Part shown: piece by piece, positions 46,448 to 53,604 of the stretch | How the letters are laid out: every line of letters starts with the position of its first letter | How positions within the stretch are numbered: position 1 is the stretch's first letter | Notes under the pieces: model-generated | The model's input: only the letters and a program-made list of their open reading frames with translations | Database searches by the model: none | What the model was told of the DNA's origin: nothing | Assembly (NCBI RefSeq): GCF_005063415.1 | Contig: NZ_SUEG01000009.1 | Location: 22,551-76,154, forward strand | Direction of reading: 5' to 3' | DNA from: Mesorhizobium sp. | GTDB lineage: Bacteria > Pseudomonadota > Alphaproteobacteria > Rhizobiales > Rhizobiaceae | Length of the DNA stretch: 53,604 nt | Made by a program: the position numbers and the translations under genes

Positions 46448-46858
46448 ATGACCCGGCAGGGCGGGCCAGAGGTGATGGAATTTGTCGAACGACCGGAACC
46501 TGTATCCGGTCCCGGCCAGGTGCTGGTCGAGATCGCTGCAGCGGGCGTGAACTTCATGGATATCGGCGTGCGACACGGCCTAGCGTGGACAGAGAGGCTC
46601 GACCCGAAGATTCTAGGCGTGGAAGGTGCCGGGCGCGTCGTGTGAGTTGGTGACGAAGTTGGGAACGTCCGAGTTGGGGACCGTGTTGCGTGGGTCTACG
46701 CGCCAAGGGAGCTATACAGAGCGGGCGGCCATACCGGCCGATGCTCTGGTACCGTTTCCCGACGAAATCGACGACCGCACCGCGGCGGCTGTGATGATGC
46801 AGGGACTTACTGCCAGCCATTTCGCGACGGATTTCTATCCCGTACAGCCCGCCCACAT
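46448..46858 (+). pseudogene. quinone oxidoreductase (Qor/zinc-type MDR), broken N-terminal half
   Basis: The start MTRQGGPEVMEFVERPEP and AAGVNFMDIGVRHG are typical of NADPH:quinone oxidoreductases. A stop (TGA at 46643) interrupts VGDEVG, a frame change follows near 46700, and SYTERAAIPADALVPFPDEI and AAAVMMQGLTAS appear in another frame. The cofactor domain is missing after 46858. The native start codon seems to have been lost. The stretch to 47070 holds nothing else recognised. Confidence 0.8.
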
Positions 46859-47070
46859 AACGGACGGGACCGCAAAGGCTCGTGTTCCGCGATCACGGAG
46901 TTACCTGAATTTCCAGCTCCGTTATTATTCCCGGTGGCGGACCCAACCCGCTGGGCCGGCGTCTACTAGGCATCTATCCCAACTGCCGCCAATGACGCCG
47001 GCCACTTGCCGCGGCCGCAGTGACGCCGGCGGTTAAGGCCTTCGCGCATGGGACTAACACTTCGCGATTG

Positions 47071-48117
47071 CTATTGGTTTTTCCGCGTGGTCCAGGCGGC
47101 CTTCGCCGGCCGAAATGGGCTCTCCAACGTAAACGCGTCTGGCAAAATTCCCTTTTCGACCTGCGCCCATGTGACTGGAGCGGCTATCGGAAAGCTTGAA
47201 CGGGCTCGAGGCGAGTAAGCGCCGACAGCTGTGTTGCCGCGGCCATTGCGGAGGTAATCCAGAAAGATGCGCCCACAACGAGCCGACGGCGCAGACGACA
47301 AAAGATAGCGATCGGGATGCTTGCTGACCAAGTGCTGCGCCAGCTTTCGGGCATACTGCCGGGCGGCGTCGTGGGTGATCACGGCCTGCAGAGGCGCCAT
47401 CACATGCAGGCCCTTGCCGCCGGTCACCTTCGGCCAGCTATCGAGTCCTTCCGAACGCAGCATGTCCCGGACCTTCAGAGCCGTCTCGACGATCATCTCC
47501 CATTCGACCCCTTCGCCAGGATCCAGATCGATGACAACCCGGTCGGCATGCTCGATATCATCGATGGTGGCGTTCCAGGGATGCAACTCGACAGCGCCTA
47601 TTTCCACCAAGCCAAGCAGGCCATCAAGATCATCGACCCACAGCCTCACGCCTTCTCCACCCTCGCGCTTCTGAACACGCAGTTGGTGCACGGTATCCGG
47701 AATGTCGGGCAATCTGCCCTTATGATAGAAGGTGACCCCGTGCGAGTGGCGAACCAGCTTGAGCGGGCGTCGGCCGAGGTGGACAAGCGCCTTTTTGGCC
47801 ACCTTCGTCCAATAGCTCATCAGCTCCTCGTTCGACGGCACCAGAGCGTCGGGCAGCAGTTGCAGAATGTTCTCGCGAGGGACGCCCAAACTTTCACTGG
47901 ACGGCCGCGTCTTGCCGACCAATGGCGCACCGGCTGCTGGGCTCAGATCGTCGCGCAGGCCTTTGAACACGGCTTCCCGCAGCAGCCCGTCATCGGTGAT
48001 GCCGCTATACTGGATTTCGGCCTCGACTGCCGGCTGCACCCAAGTCGCCTTGGGCTTGTCTATCGGTTCGGCGAGTGGAGATTTACTGATGATCAATGGG
48101 TCCAGCCGTTCGCGCAC
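47071..48117 (-). CDS. ligD: LigD polymerase (primase-polymerase) domain part, split
   Basis: The frame has 348 residues. The first 30 (RERLDPLIISKSPLA) are the end of a ligase OB fold. The rest is the archaeo-eukaryotic-primase-type polymerase domain of LigD with VVIDLDPGEGVEW (the D-x-D), TGGKGLHVMAPLQ and DYLRNGRGNTAVGAYSPRAR. It fills in bases during non-homologous end joining. The first codon is GTG and overlaps the ligase frame. Related LigD proteins have ligase and polymerase in one chain, so this is the second half of a broken gene. No ku gene is in the window. Confidence 0.85.
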   Translation of the reverse strand: MRERLDPLIISKSPLAEPIDKPKATWVQPAVEAEIQYSGITDDGLLREAVFKGLRDDLSPAAGAPLVGKTRPSSESLGVPRENILQLLPDALVPSNEELMSYWTKVAKKALVHLGRRPLKLVRHSHGVTFYHKGRLPDIPDTVHQLRVQKREGGEGVRLWVDDLDGLLGLVEIGAVELHPWNATIDDIEHADRVVIDLDPGEGVEWEMIVETALKVRDMLRSEGLDSWPKVTGGKGLHVMAPLQAVITHDAARQYARKLAQHLVSKHPDRYLLSSAPSARCGRIFLDYLRNGRGNTAVGAYSPRARSSFPIAAPVTWAQVEKGILPDAFTLESPFRPAKAAWTTRKNQ

Positions 48118-48818
48118 TCGTAGTGGATGCGATTGCCCTTGCGACGGCCGAGATAGAGCGAGGCAATCCTGCGCGGCCTGGCGCCCAGTTTTTCAACGAA
48201 GGCAACAATCGGAAAATTGTCGCTCTTGATGCATTTGAGCTTGAGCCAGCTCTCCTGCCTGCCGGAGCGATAAGGGGAATCCGCGTGTTTCGAGACAATA
48301 CCCTCGAGGCCCATTTCGCACGCGTGCTCGAACACGGTTGGGCCATCGCCTTCCAGATGATCCGCATAGACGAGTGCCGCGGGCGCGTCTTTCAACAGAC
48401 GTTGCAATGCCCGCTTGCGCTCGAGGAGCGGAGCATCACGCAGGTCTCGGCCGTCAAGGTGGAGGAGGTCGAACGCGTGGAAGACCAACTTGGTCGACTC
48501 GGCCTTTCCAAGTTCCCGGCGTAGCGCCTGGAAATCCGGACGCCCGGTGGTGCCGAACACTGTCGCTTCGCCATCAATGATTGCCCGCTTCGCTTTTAGC
48601 TCAGCCGCAGCGCGGACGATGGGGCTGTATTTGTCGGTCCAGTCGAAGCCGTTGCGCGTGAACGCCTGCACCGCACCTTGCTGGATGATCAGCTCCGTAC
48701 GGTAGCCGTCATACTTGATCTCGTGAATCCATCCGCTGCCCTTGGGCGGCTTCTCGACCAGCGTGGGCATTTGGAACGCGACAAACGACAGCCGGCCAGC
48801 GCCAAGCTCGGTAAGCAT
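48093..48818 (-). CDS. ligD: LigD ATP-dependent DNA ligase domain part, split
   Basis: The frame has 241 residues. The adenylation lysine is K35 in IHEIKYDGYR, with VFHAFDLLHLDGRDL (motif III), GLEGIVSKHADSPYRSG (motif IV) and WLKLK (motif V). The OB fold begins, but after GNRIHY the frame runs into CANGWTH and a stop. About 15 residues expected between HY and RERLDP are missing, so an out-of-frame deletion joined the two parts. The nucleotidyl transfer site may still be intact. Ligation needs the lost part. A weak EcfG-like site lies upstream. Confidence 0.85.
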   Translation of the reverse strand: MLTELGAGRLSFVAFQMPTLVEKPPKGSGWIHEIKYDGYRTELIIQQGAVQAFTRNGFDWTDKYSPIVRAAAELKAKRAIIDGEATVFGTTGRPDFQALRRELGKAESTKLVFHAFDLLHLDGRDLRDAPLLERKRALQRLLKDAPAALVYADHLEGDGPTVFEHACEMGLEGIVSKHADSPYRSGRQESWLKLKCIKSDNFPIVAFVEKLGARPRRIASLYLGRRKGNRIHYECANGWTH

Positions 48819-48959
48819 GCACCCGCACTCCAGACACTACAATTTGATTCAATATCGCTGGTCCGAATCGGTTCCGAAACAAAGGTGCCGGTTCAGGCGG
48901 TGTCAGCATTCTCGCCAACTTATCAATCTCTTGACGAGCGCCAAAGCCGCCCCAGACTC

Positions 48960-49316
48960 ATGGACATGGCTTGGAAAATTGAGGACATCAATGTCGGCGA
49001 CGAGGTGGCAATTGCCGTCACGGTCCTGAAGCTGCTCGACGACGGCAGAGCTAGCGTCAGCATCCCCTCCTACGGATTTCCGCATTCTATCCCAGCACCG
49101 AGGAAGGTCAAACCGGGTGACGAGTTACAGCTAACAGGCGAAGTGGCGCGCGTGGACGAGGAGGATCGGACAGTGACCTTGAAAGCGGGAACGCTGATCA
49201 CCGTCGATGCGGACACCATCACGGCCTGGACACCGAATTCGCGCAGAAAGATGGCTGTGCTCCGAGGAGGCGGATTAAAACAACAACGAGGCCGGCTACA
49301 AAGGCAAGGAGCTTGA
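48960..49316 (+). CDS. SIPSY-motif small beta-barrel-like protein, copy C
   Basis: The 118-residue protein reads INVGDEVAIAVTV, ASVSIPSYGFPHSI, VKPGDELQLTGEVARVDE and TLITVDADTITAW, aligning along its length with copy A at 34163. The extra basic tail (about 25 residues) is not shared. No clear ribosome site precedes either ATG (48960, 48966). It is divergent from the ligD ligase gene by about 140 bases, so the two may share control. Confidence 0.75.
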   Translation: MDMAWKIEDINVGDEVAIAVTVLKLLDDGRASVSIPSYGFPHSIPAPRKVKPGDELQLTGEVARVDEEDRTVTLKAGTLITVDADTITAWTPNSRRKMAVLRGGGLKQQRGRLQRQGA

Positions 49317-49432
49317 TCGGCCGATCAAGCCATCGGTCGCTCCGCCGAACTGAGCGTCCAGCAAGCCCGAAAAGATCGACCAGAGTTGGCTGGCCTCATT
49401 TAGGCGATCGTCCACTGCATGTTGGAAGCGCG

Positions 49433-49777
49433 ATGGACCCGCGGGAGCTGATGGCGGCCGACAACATGACACAGAACGAAATGCCAAGAGTCGAGGCACG
49501 AATTGCCCTGGCTTGCCCGACGATGCGCGTAGGCGACCTTGACCATTGCTCGGCAGGCACCAGGATTGTTGATGGAGGCGGCCTCAGGGATGAAACGGAT
49601 CAGGACCGACAACATCGCCACAGGGTACAGGGTAAGCCGTGCGACAGGCCCGTCGACGACGAATCAAAACACTTCGTCTACTGCCCGGTCTGTGAACAGA
49701 CATTCGATGCACGCGATCTGGGCCAGGTGTTTCATCATGCCGAGCCGCAGCACCTGCCGCTTCCCATGGAGCACTAG
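49433..49777 (+). CDS. CPxC...HH small protein, copy 2
   Basis: The C-terminal 35 residues (HFVYCPVCEQTFDARDLGQV, FHHAEPQHLPL) match the protein at 35257-35433 and contain the same CPxC and HH pairs. The N-terminal part has no parallel in copy 1, and the true start is uncertain. It may be a fusion with decayed DNA. Confidence 0.45.
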   Translation: MDPRELMAADNMTQNEMPRVEARIALACPTMRVGDLDHCSAGTRIVDGGGLRDETDQDRQHRHRVQGKPCDRPVDDESKHFVYCPVCEQTFDARDLGQVFHHAEPQHLPLPMEH

Positions 49778-50084
49778 ATCTCGCGCTCGAGGGCAAGTCT
49801 CAAGACGCGCGCGCCAAGGGAATCGAGATCACATTGTCCGTGTCAATGTCAGGCAACGAAGATCATTGGCAGTTGCCGCGTCACGGCCATCCTCTCGGGG
49901 GTCGACTTCATGCGATGATCTGATAGCCGGCCGATTTCGATCAGAATGTCTCCGAGATGATCTTGAGCAATTCGCACATGGTATTACTCCTCCCTGCCCC
50001 TCGCAGATCGCCATCGCACGCGCCATGATGCGCCTGGGCTGAGCTTGACGATCGCCTGACTTGCGCCTGAGTGCTTCACAGTGC

Positions 50085-50222
50085 ATGGGCTGGCCTTCGC
50101 CGGTTCGCATAGCGATTGAACAAACATGCCCTGCCGGCGTGTTGCCGAGCGAGGAAGCCGCATTGCTGCTTTACGTCGAGAGCCAGTGCACGAAGGCATT
50201 TACCGACCTGTCGAACGGCTGA
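50085..50222 (+). CDS. small GVLPSEEA-motif protein, shortened copy
   Basis: The 45-residue frame has CPAGVLPSEEAALLLYV, matching the small protein at 52412-52591 (CPPGVLPSEEAVLGLYG). Its N-terminal and C-terminal parts are shorter and divergent. Function unknown. Probably a decaying paralogue. Confidence 0.4.
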   Translation: MGWPSPVRIAIEQTCPAGVLPSEEAALLLYVESQCTKAFTDLSNG

Positions 50223-50432
50223 CTCGGTTTCCAGATCAAGCCAGTGACTAAGCCTCAAAGCTTTGGCCTTAGATCACGGCTCAACAGACGCGCTTCTCTC
50301 AAGATCGAGGCATGATCGAGCCCGATCAGCGAGGCGATGTCGCGTATTTGCTGCTCAGTAGCACCTGACTTCCGCGCAAGGGCGCGTCGGCGTCGGTCCC
50401 AGCATCGAGCGGCCCAACCGCCCCCAGTGGTT

Positions 50433-50701
50433 CAGCACCACGTGATTGGGCACGGCAATGGGTGGTCGTCGCGCAACCTCGCGGCCATTGCTCCCGCCAC
50501 CTTGTTAATGGCGCTCGACCGTCCGGCTATGCCGTCGCGGCCGAGATGCTTGATCATCGCCCAGGTGGCGAAGTCACGTCCCTCGCGAGAGTTCCGGCAC
50601 GTAGTGTGTGGGGTCGCACTCGTCCTGCGAGGCCGGCGGCCTGAACGGCCGAGATCTACCCTGCACATCCATGAGCCCGACGCTCTCGACAAGGCGATCA
50701 T
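50433..50701 (-). pseudogene. possible PLP-dependent (group II) decarboxylase remnant
   Basis: On the minus strand, DPTHYVPELSRG, in a neighbouring frame, leads into FATWAMIKHLGRDGIAG. This resembles the segment of aromatic-amino-acid-type decarboxylases after the PLP lysine. A VVLNHWGRLG piece follows in another frame. After a stop the same frame continues with a DUF3606-like helix down to 50255. The match is short. The stretch 50711-51122 holds nothing recognised. Confidence 0.3.
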
Positions 50702-51122
50702 CCAGACTGTCGAACCGCCGACCCCCAGCCCGAATTAAGAAGGGCTCACAGCTCCGCGCATTGCGGGACCCGCCAGAGCATTGGTCCTGCGTACAGGCGA
50801 CGTCGGGAACAACCACGGCTTGACTTGGTTGTTGGCGCCATCTCCGCGAGGAGAGATCGGCGCAGGACAAGCCCTCATGCGCTGATTGGGGTCCGCAGGC
50901 CATTGCTGGATTTGGCAGGCGGACCCTTGCTTCGCAGGCTTACATGCTTCGGCCGCAGCGGAATGAAGCCAAGCTCTTTCGAAGTCGCCAGATCAAGGCG
51001 TTAAGCTCGGGATCACTCGTGCTGACCACGGACAAAGCATGATCCCAGCGGCGTGATGATCACTCGAAGGGTTCACAAGCAAAGGCCCATTACAGCAGCG
51101 GACTACTTGCGACGGTCGAAAC

Positions 51123-51413
51123 TCACGAACAGCCCATGGCAGTTGCTGCCTCGACAATCGCGTCGGATAGTTCGTCGTCAGATGCCACCAGATCAGGCGC
51201 GGCCGCTCGTGCTTTGTTTAATGCGGCTGTGATCGACACGGTATCACTATGGTCCGCCCTGTTGAGCACTGCGGCGATAGCCTGTTCTACAATTGGACCA
51301 ACCCTTTGGACGATACCCACCACCTTCCCCCCCGGGAACGCAAGAGGCAATGATAACGTGTCTGAGGCCTGGGTGCAACCGACGCGTGAACCGCGTCGAA
51401 TTGGGTCCGGCAC
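51123..51413 (-). CDS. hypothetical small protein
   Basis: The frame has up to 96 residues. The second half (IVEQAIAAVLNRADHSDTVS, then DLVASDDELSDAIVEAATAM) is regular and helical and looks coding. The first 28 residues may not be, since a GTG start behind GGGGGGAAG would begin near residue 31. No family recognised. Confidence 0.45.
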   Translation of the reverse strand: MPDPIRRGSRVGCTQASDTLSLPLAFPGGKVVGIVQRVGPIVEQAIAAVLNRADHSDTVSITAALNKARAAAPDLVASDDELSDAIVEAATAMGCS

Positions 51414-51522
51414 TGGGGCGCAATGACAGGAATGTTTGGGCAGAAATTCTGGGCGGCGATCAAATAACTGGCCCGCGGACGATCGCGGAGCCGATTGGAA
51501 AGATAGCCGATACGCCGCGATA

Positions 51523-51855
51523 ATGATCAGCTCTTTTGCTGGCCAGCCCGATGACCAGGGCCCTTTCCCTGAGGGTAGTACAGCTGGCTTAGTTGCGGAG
51601 GCGTTAACGGACGTGCTTCAATGCCTTTCTCTAGAGAGTAAGGTCAATGGCTGTGATCTTATCGCGGGCGTAGATATACCCGACGCTTCCGTTTTCGGGG
51701 TATACCGCCGGGACGTGCCAGTTAGCGAAGCGCTACGGGGAAGGTACATCCCTCAAGGGGCCACCAAAGTGCTGGATGGCGAATGGGAGCCTCATCGCCT
51801 CGTCATTGTCGAATTCCCCAGCCATTGCCCTGGAGGGTATCATGCCCACCGGTGA
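51523..51855 (+). CDS. DUF1330-like small protein
   Basis: The 110-residue frame contains VDIPDASVFGVYRRDVP, GRYIPQGATKVLDGEWEPHR and LVIVEFPS, which match the middle of DUF1330 proteins. The usual end (the AxxWYxSPEY region) is missing. It is therefore likely a truncated copy. Function unknown. Confidence 0.5.
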   Translation: MISSFAGQPDDQGPFPEGSTAGLVAEALTDVLQCLSLESKVNGCDLIAGVDIPDASVFGVYRRDVPVSEALRGRYIPQGATKVLDGEWEPHRLVIVEFPSHCPGGYHAHR

Positions 51856-51939
51856 AAGGCCGGATTCGTTAATATTTCATCCTTAGAAACGGGCTATGAA
51901 ACCCGGGCACAGCGCGCTTTAGGGCTAGCTGTCCCAAGC

Positions 51940-51970
51940 AAAAACCGCCGCACCCTTCGGCACCGGCGGG
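51940..51970 (-). terminator. terminator-like hairpin, looser copy of the repeated element
   Basis: On the minus strand CCGCCG and CGGCGG arms are followed by TTTTTG. Its flank begins with GATCGC and resembles the elements at 31888 and 53566. Confidence 0.5.
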
Positions 51971-52109
51971 CGATCCAGGGTTCACGAGGCCCGGGCTTTG
52001 AAGAGATGCGTATGCCCCGGTGCGCGGATCACGGAGACCTAGTAGCCGCCAGCAGGCATTATAACCAGCACGGTTGGAAAGAATTTCCTACTATGATGAG
52101 GATGCAAAA

Positions 52110-52298
52110 ATGGAGCGTCTGTACGCCATTCGAAGGGTCAAGGATGGGCTTTGGGAGGTCTACGACACAGACGATGACAAGGTTGTTTTCACCGATGGGG
52201 TGGCTTTGACAGATTTGTCGGATGAAGAGGCACTCGATGCCTTGGAATTACTAAAAAGCGGATTCCTGGTCGTGAGCAATCCGCCAAAAGTCGGTTGA
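52110..52298 (+). CDS. small acidic hypothetical protein
   Basis: From ATG 52110 (behind GAGGATG) the protein has 62 residues: a beta-like start (ERLYAIRRVKDGLWEVYDTD) and a helical end (LSDEEALDALELLKSGF). A TTG start 12 codons earlier is also open. No family recognised, but codon use and the ribosome site support a gene. Confidence 0.55.
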   Translation: MERLYAIRRVKDGLWEVYDTDDDKVVFTDGVALTDLSDEEALDALELLKSGFLVVSNPPKVG

Positions 52299-52411
52299 AG
52301 CGCTCTCCTAGATGCCCACCTTTGGGTTTGCTTGCACGCAACTCCGAGGAGTTGACTTACGCTATTTAGACACAACTTTGGCCGCGAGCAGCCGGCGTCA
52401 TCCTACTACGA

Positions 52412-52591
52412 ATGACCGACCCCTTTTGTGACGCCCGCAATTGCCTCAAACTCATTCGCATGGTCATCGAGGAGAAGTGCCCGCCCGGCGTGTTGCCGAG
52501 CGAGGAGGCCGTCTTGGGACTTTACGGCCCATTGCCCATCCATGAGGCCGAGGCCCTTGCCAAAGCAACGGTCGACCGGCTGACCCGATAG
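52412..52591 (+). CDS. small GVLPSEEA-motif protein
   Basis: The 59-residue protein (CLKLIRMVIEEKCPPGVLPS, then EEAVLGLYGPLPIHEAEALA) is complete and helical. A shortened relative is at 50085-50222. I do not recognise a named family. It may be a rhizobial orphan. Confidence 0.6.
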   Translation: MTDPFCDARNCLKLIRMVIEEKCPPGVLPSEEAVLGLYGPLPIHEAEALAKATVDRLTR

Positions 52592-52593
52592 GC

Positions 52594-53459
52594 TTACTTC
52601 TCATCGCCGAAACCCTGCAATGAAGCGCTGCGTATATATTTGTGCTCGCCGGGGAGGTGCTTGACGCGCAGCTTGGCCTCCCCCGGCTCGACCCACTGCG
52701 TCGCCGGTCGCTTCTTGATACCCTGCGGAGGCGGGCCGGCATGGTCTTGGACCCGCTTCCACAACCGTTCCTTCATCTCGCGACCCAGACTGATGAAGTC
52801 CGAACCGACATATTTCCCGGTGCCTGGCTCCGCCAGCAGGCGAATGCGGCCTTGCCAGGCTCCCGTTCGACGCCAAGCAGACCGTATTCCTCGACTGTGA
52901 GCTCTTTGTCTTCAGCCAGTTCGACGTCGGGCCGCTGCGATACGGGCTGTCGGCGCGCTTGGAAACGATCCCCTCGAGCCCCGCCTGGCCGGCGAGATAG
53001 AAGATCGCAAGCGATTCGCTGAAATAGATCCTGCTGTTCGGCTTGATGATCCCGAACAGGATCTCGCGGCGCCTTGCAGCCGACGTCGCGCAGATCGTGG
53101 CCGTCGAGATACATGATGTCGAAGGCGCCGAGGATCATGGCGTAGGGATCGCTGTGGACGGCCTTCTGCAGCGCGTCGAAGTCGGGCAGGCCGGCGTCGT
53201 TGGTGACCACCGCCTCACCCTCGAAAATCGCGTTCTTGACCTCGAGTTCGCGCGCGGCTTCGATGAGGCCGGTATACTTGCTCGTCCAGTCCGCGCCGGA
53301 CTTGGTGAAGGCGCGAATATCGTCGGGGCTGTTGATGACGATCTGGGTGCGGTAGCCGTCGAGCTTGATCTCGTGAATCCAGTGCTCACCCTCGGGCGGC
53401 TTTGAGACCAGCTTGGGCTCCATCGGCGGAATGAACTCGAGGCGGCCGGCGCCGGTACT
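52594..53459 (-). pseudogene. second LigD ligase-domain gene, decayed
   Basis: The minus strand begins like a LigD ligase: TGAGRLEF, the adenylation site IHEIKLDGYR, and GAFDIMYLDGHDLRDV (motif III). It then changes frame. GLEGIVSKRADSPYRSG and NWLKTK (motifs IV and V) are in a second frame. The OB-fold end (MKERLWKRVQDHAGPPPQGI, QWVEPGEAKLRVKHLPGEH) is in a third, closing at 52594. At least three frame changes make it inactive. Confidence 0.8.
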
Positions 53460-53565
53460 TACAATTTTACGCACCCAGTCAACACTAGGTACAAAGCTTA
53501 TATTAGCCAGAGTGAACGGAACGTGATTCCGCGCGGCTTCAGCAACGAAGGTTCCGCGAGTGGAT

Positions 53566-53600
53566 AAAAAAAGCCCGCCGCACATAAGTACGGCGGGGCC
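53566..53600 (-). terminator. Rho-independent terminator-like hairpin, repeated element
   Basis: On the minus strand GCCCCGCCG and CGGCGGGC form the stem, followed by TTTTTTT. It is a near copy of the plus-strand element at 31888-31922 and would end transcription entering from the right edge, just before the decayed ligD. Confidence 0.65.
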
Positions 53601-53604
53601 GATC

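Noticed and set aside
47317..48123. Plus-strand frame of 268 codons
   Set aside because: Shadow of the LigD polymerase domain on the minus strand.

Overview
The window looks like accessory DNA from a member of the Rhizobiales, most likely Mesorhizobium or a close relative. The evidence is high GC content, a rhizobial-type trb/traG conjugation cluster with a DUF2274 gene at its end, a LuxR/LuxI quorum-sensing pair, LigD-type DNA repair genes and many small DUFs typical of rhizobia. This assignment rests on gene content alone. No tRNA, rRNA, CRISPR array, integrase, relaxase or replication gene was seen, so this is part of a mobile or formerly mobile region rather than a whole element.

Layout. 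(1) 1-5.6 kb: a homodimeric 2-oxo-acid dehydrogenase E1 (partial) divergent from an Lrp regulator, a YtcJ-type amidohydrolase beside the wreck of an M20 amidohydrolase, and a TadG-like surface protein. (2) 5.7-7.8 kb: luxR-luxI, then two small XRE regulators, each preceded by a palindrome with the core ACTATAGT. (3) 7.9-15.6 kb: IclR regulator, M24 metalloenzyme, threonine-synthase-like PLP enzyme and a polar amino-acid ABC importer, convergent with a cysteine-synthase-like PLP enzyme coupled to a PduX-like GHMP kinase. Together these could handle a phosphorylated or otherwise unusual amino acid. (4) 15.9-18.3 kb: a LysR regulator and a DUF4143 ATPase, with a DUF2274 gene remnant between them. 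(5) 18.5-28.3 kb: the DUF2274 gene and trbI-G-F-L-K-J-E-D-C-B, read right to left as one overlapping operon for a VirB-like type IV secretion channel. (6) 28.4-35.5 kb: about 7.5 kb of cargo separating trbB from its usual partners copG and traG. It holds an IS110 fragment, a VapBC toxin-antitoxin pair, a GSU2403-type nucleotidyltransferase and a set of small stress-type proteins, several with candidate EcfG (general stress response) promoters. (7) 35.8-38.3 kb: copG-traG. (8) 39.2-46.9 kb: a large winged-helix/NB-ARC/TPR regulator divergent from a run of small redox and hydrolase genes (ohr, hydrolase, cytochrome P460, frameshifted SDR, hydrolase, broken quinone reductase). (9) 47-53.6 kb: a LigD split by an out-of-frame deletion, a second badly decayed LigD, and many tiny genes and remnants.

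The feature least explained by known systems is a small protein family with a conserved SIPSY motif (copies at 34.2, 38.8 and 48.96 kb). Two of its copies lie near paralogous CPxC...HH small proteins, and one lies next to ligD. Together with the candidate EcfG promoters, this suggests a stress-linked accessory module. The second unusual feature is the kinase plus PLP-enzyme cluster at 8.7-15.6 kb.
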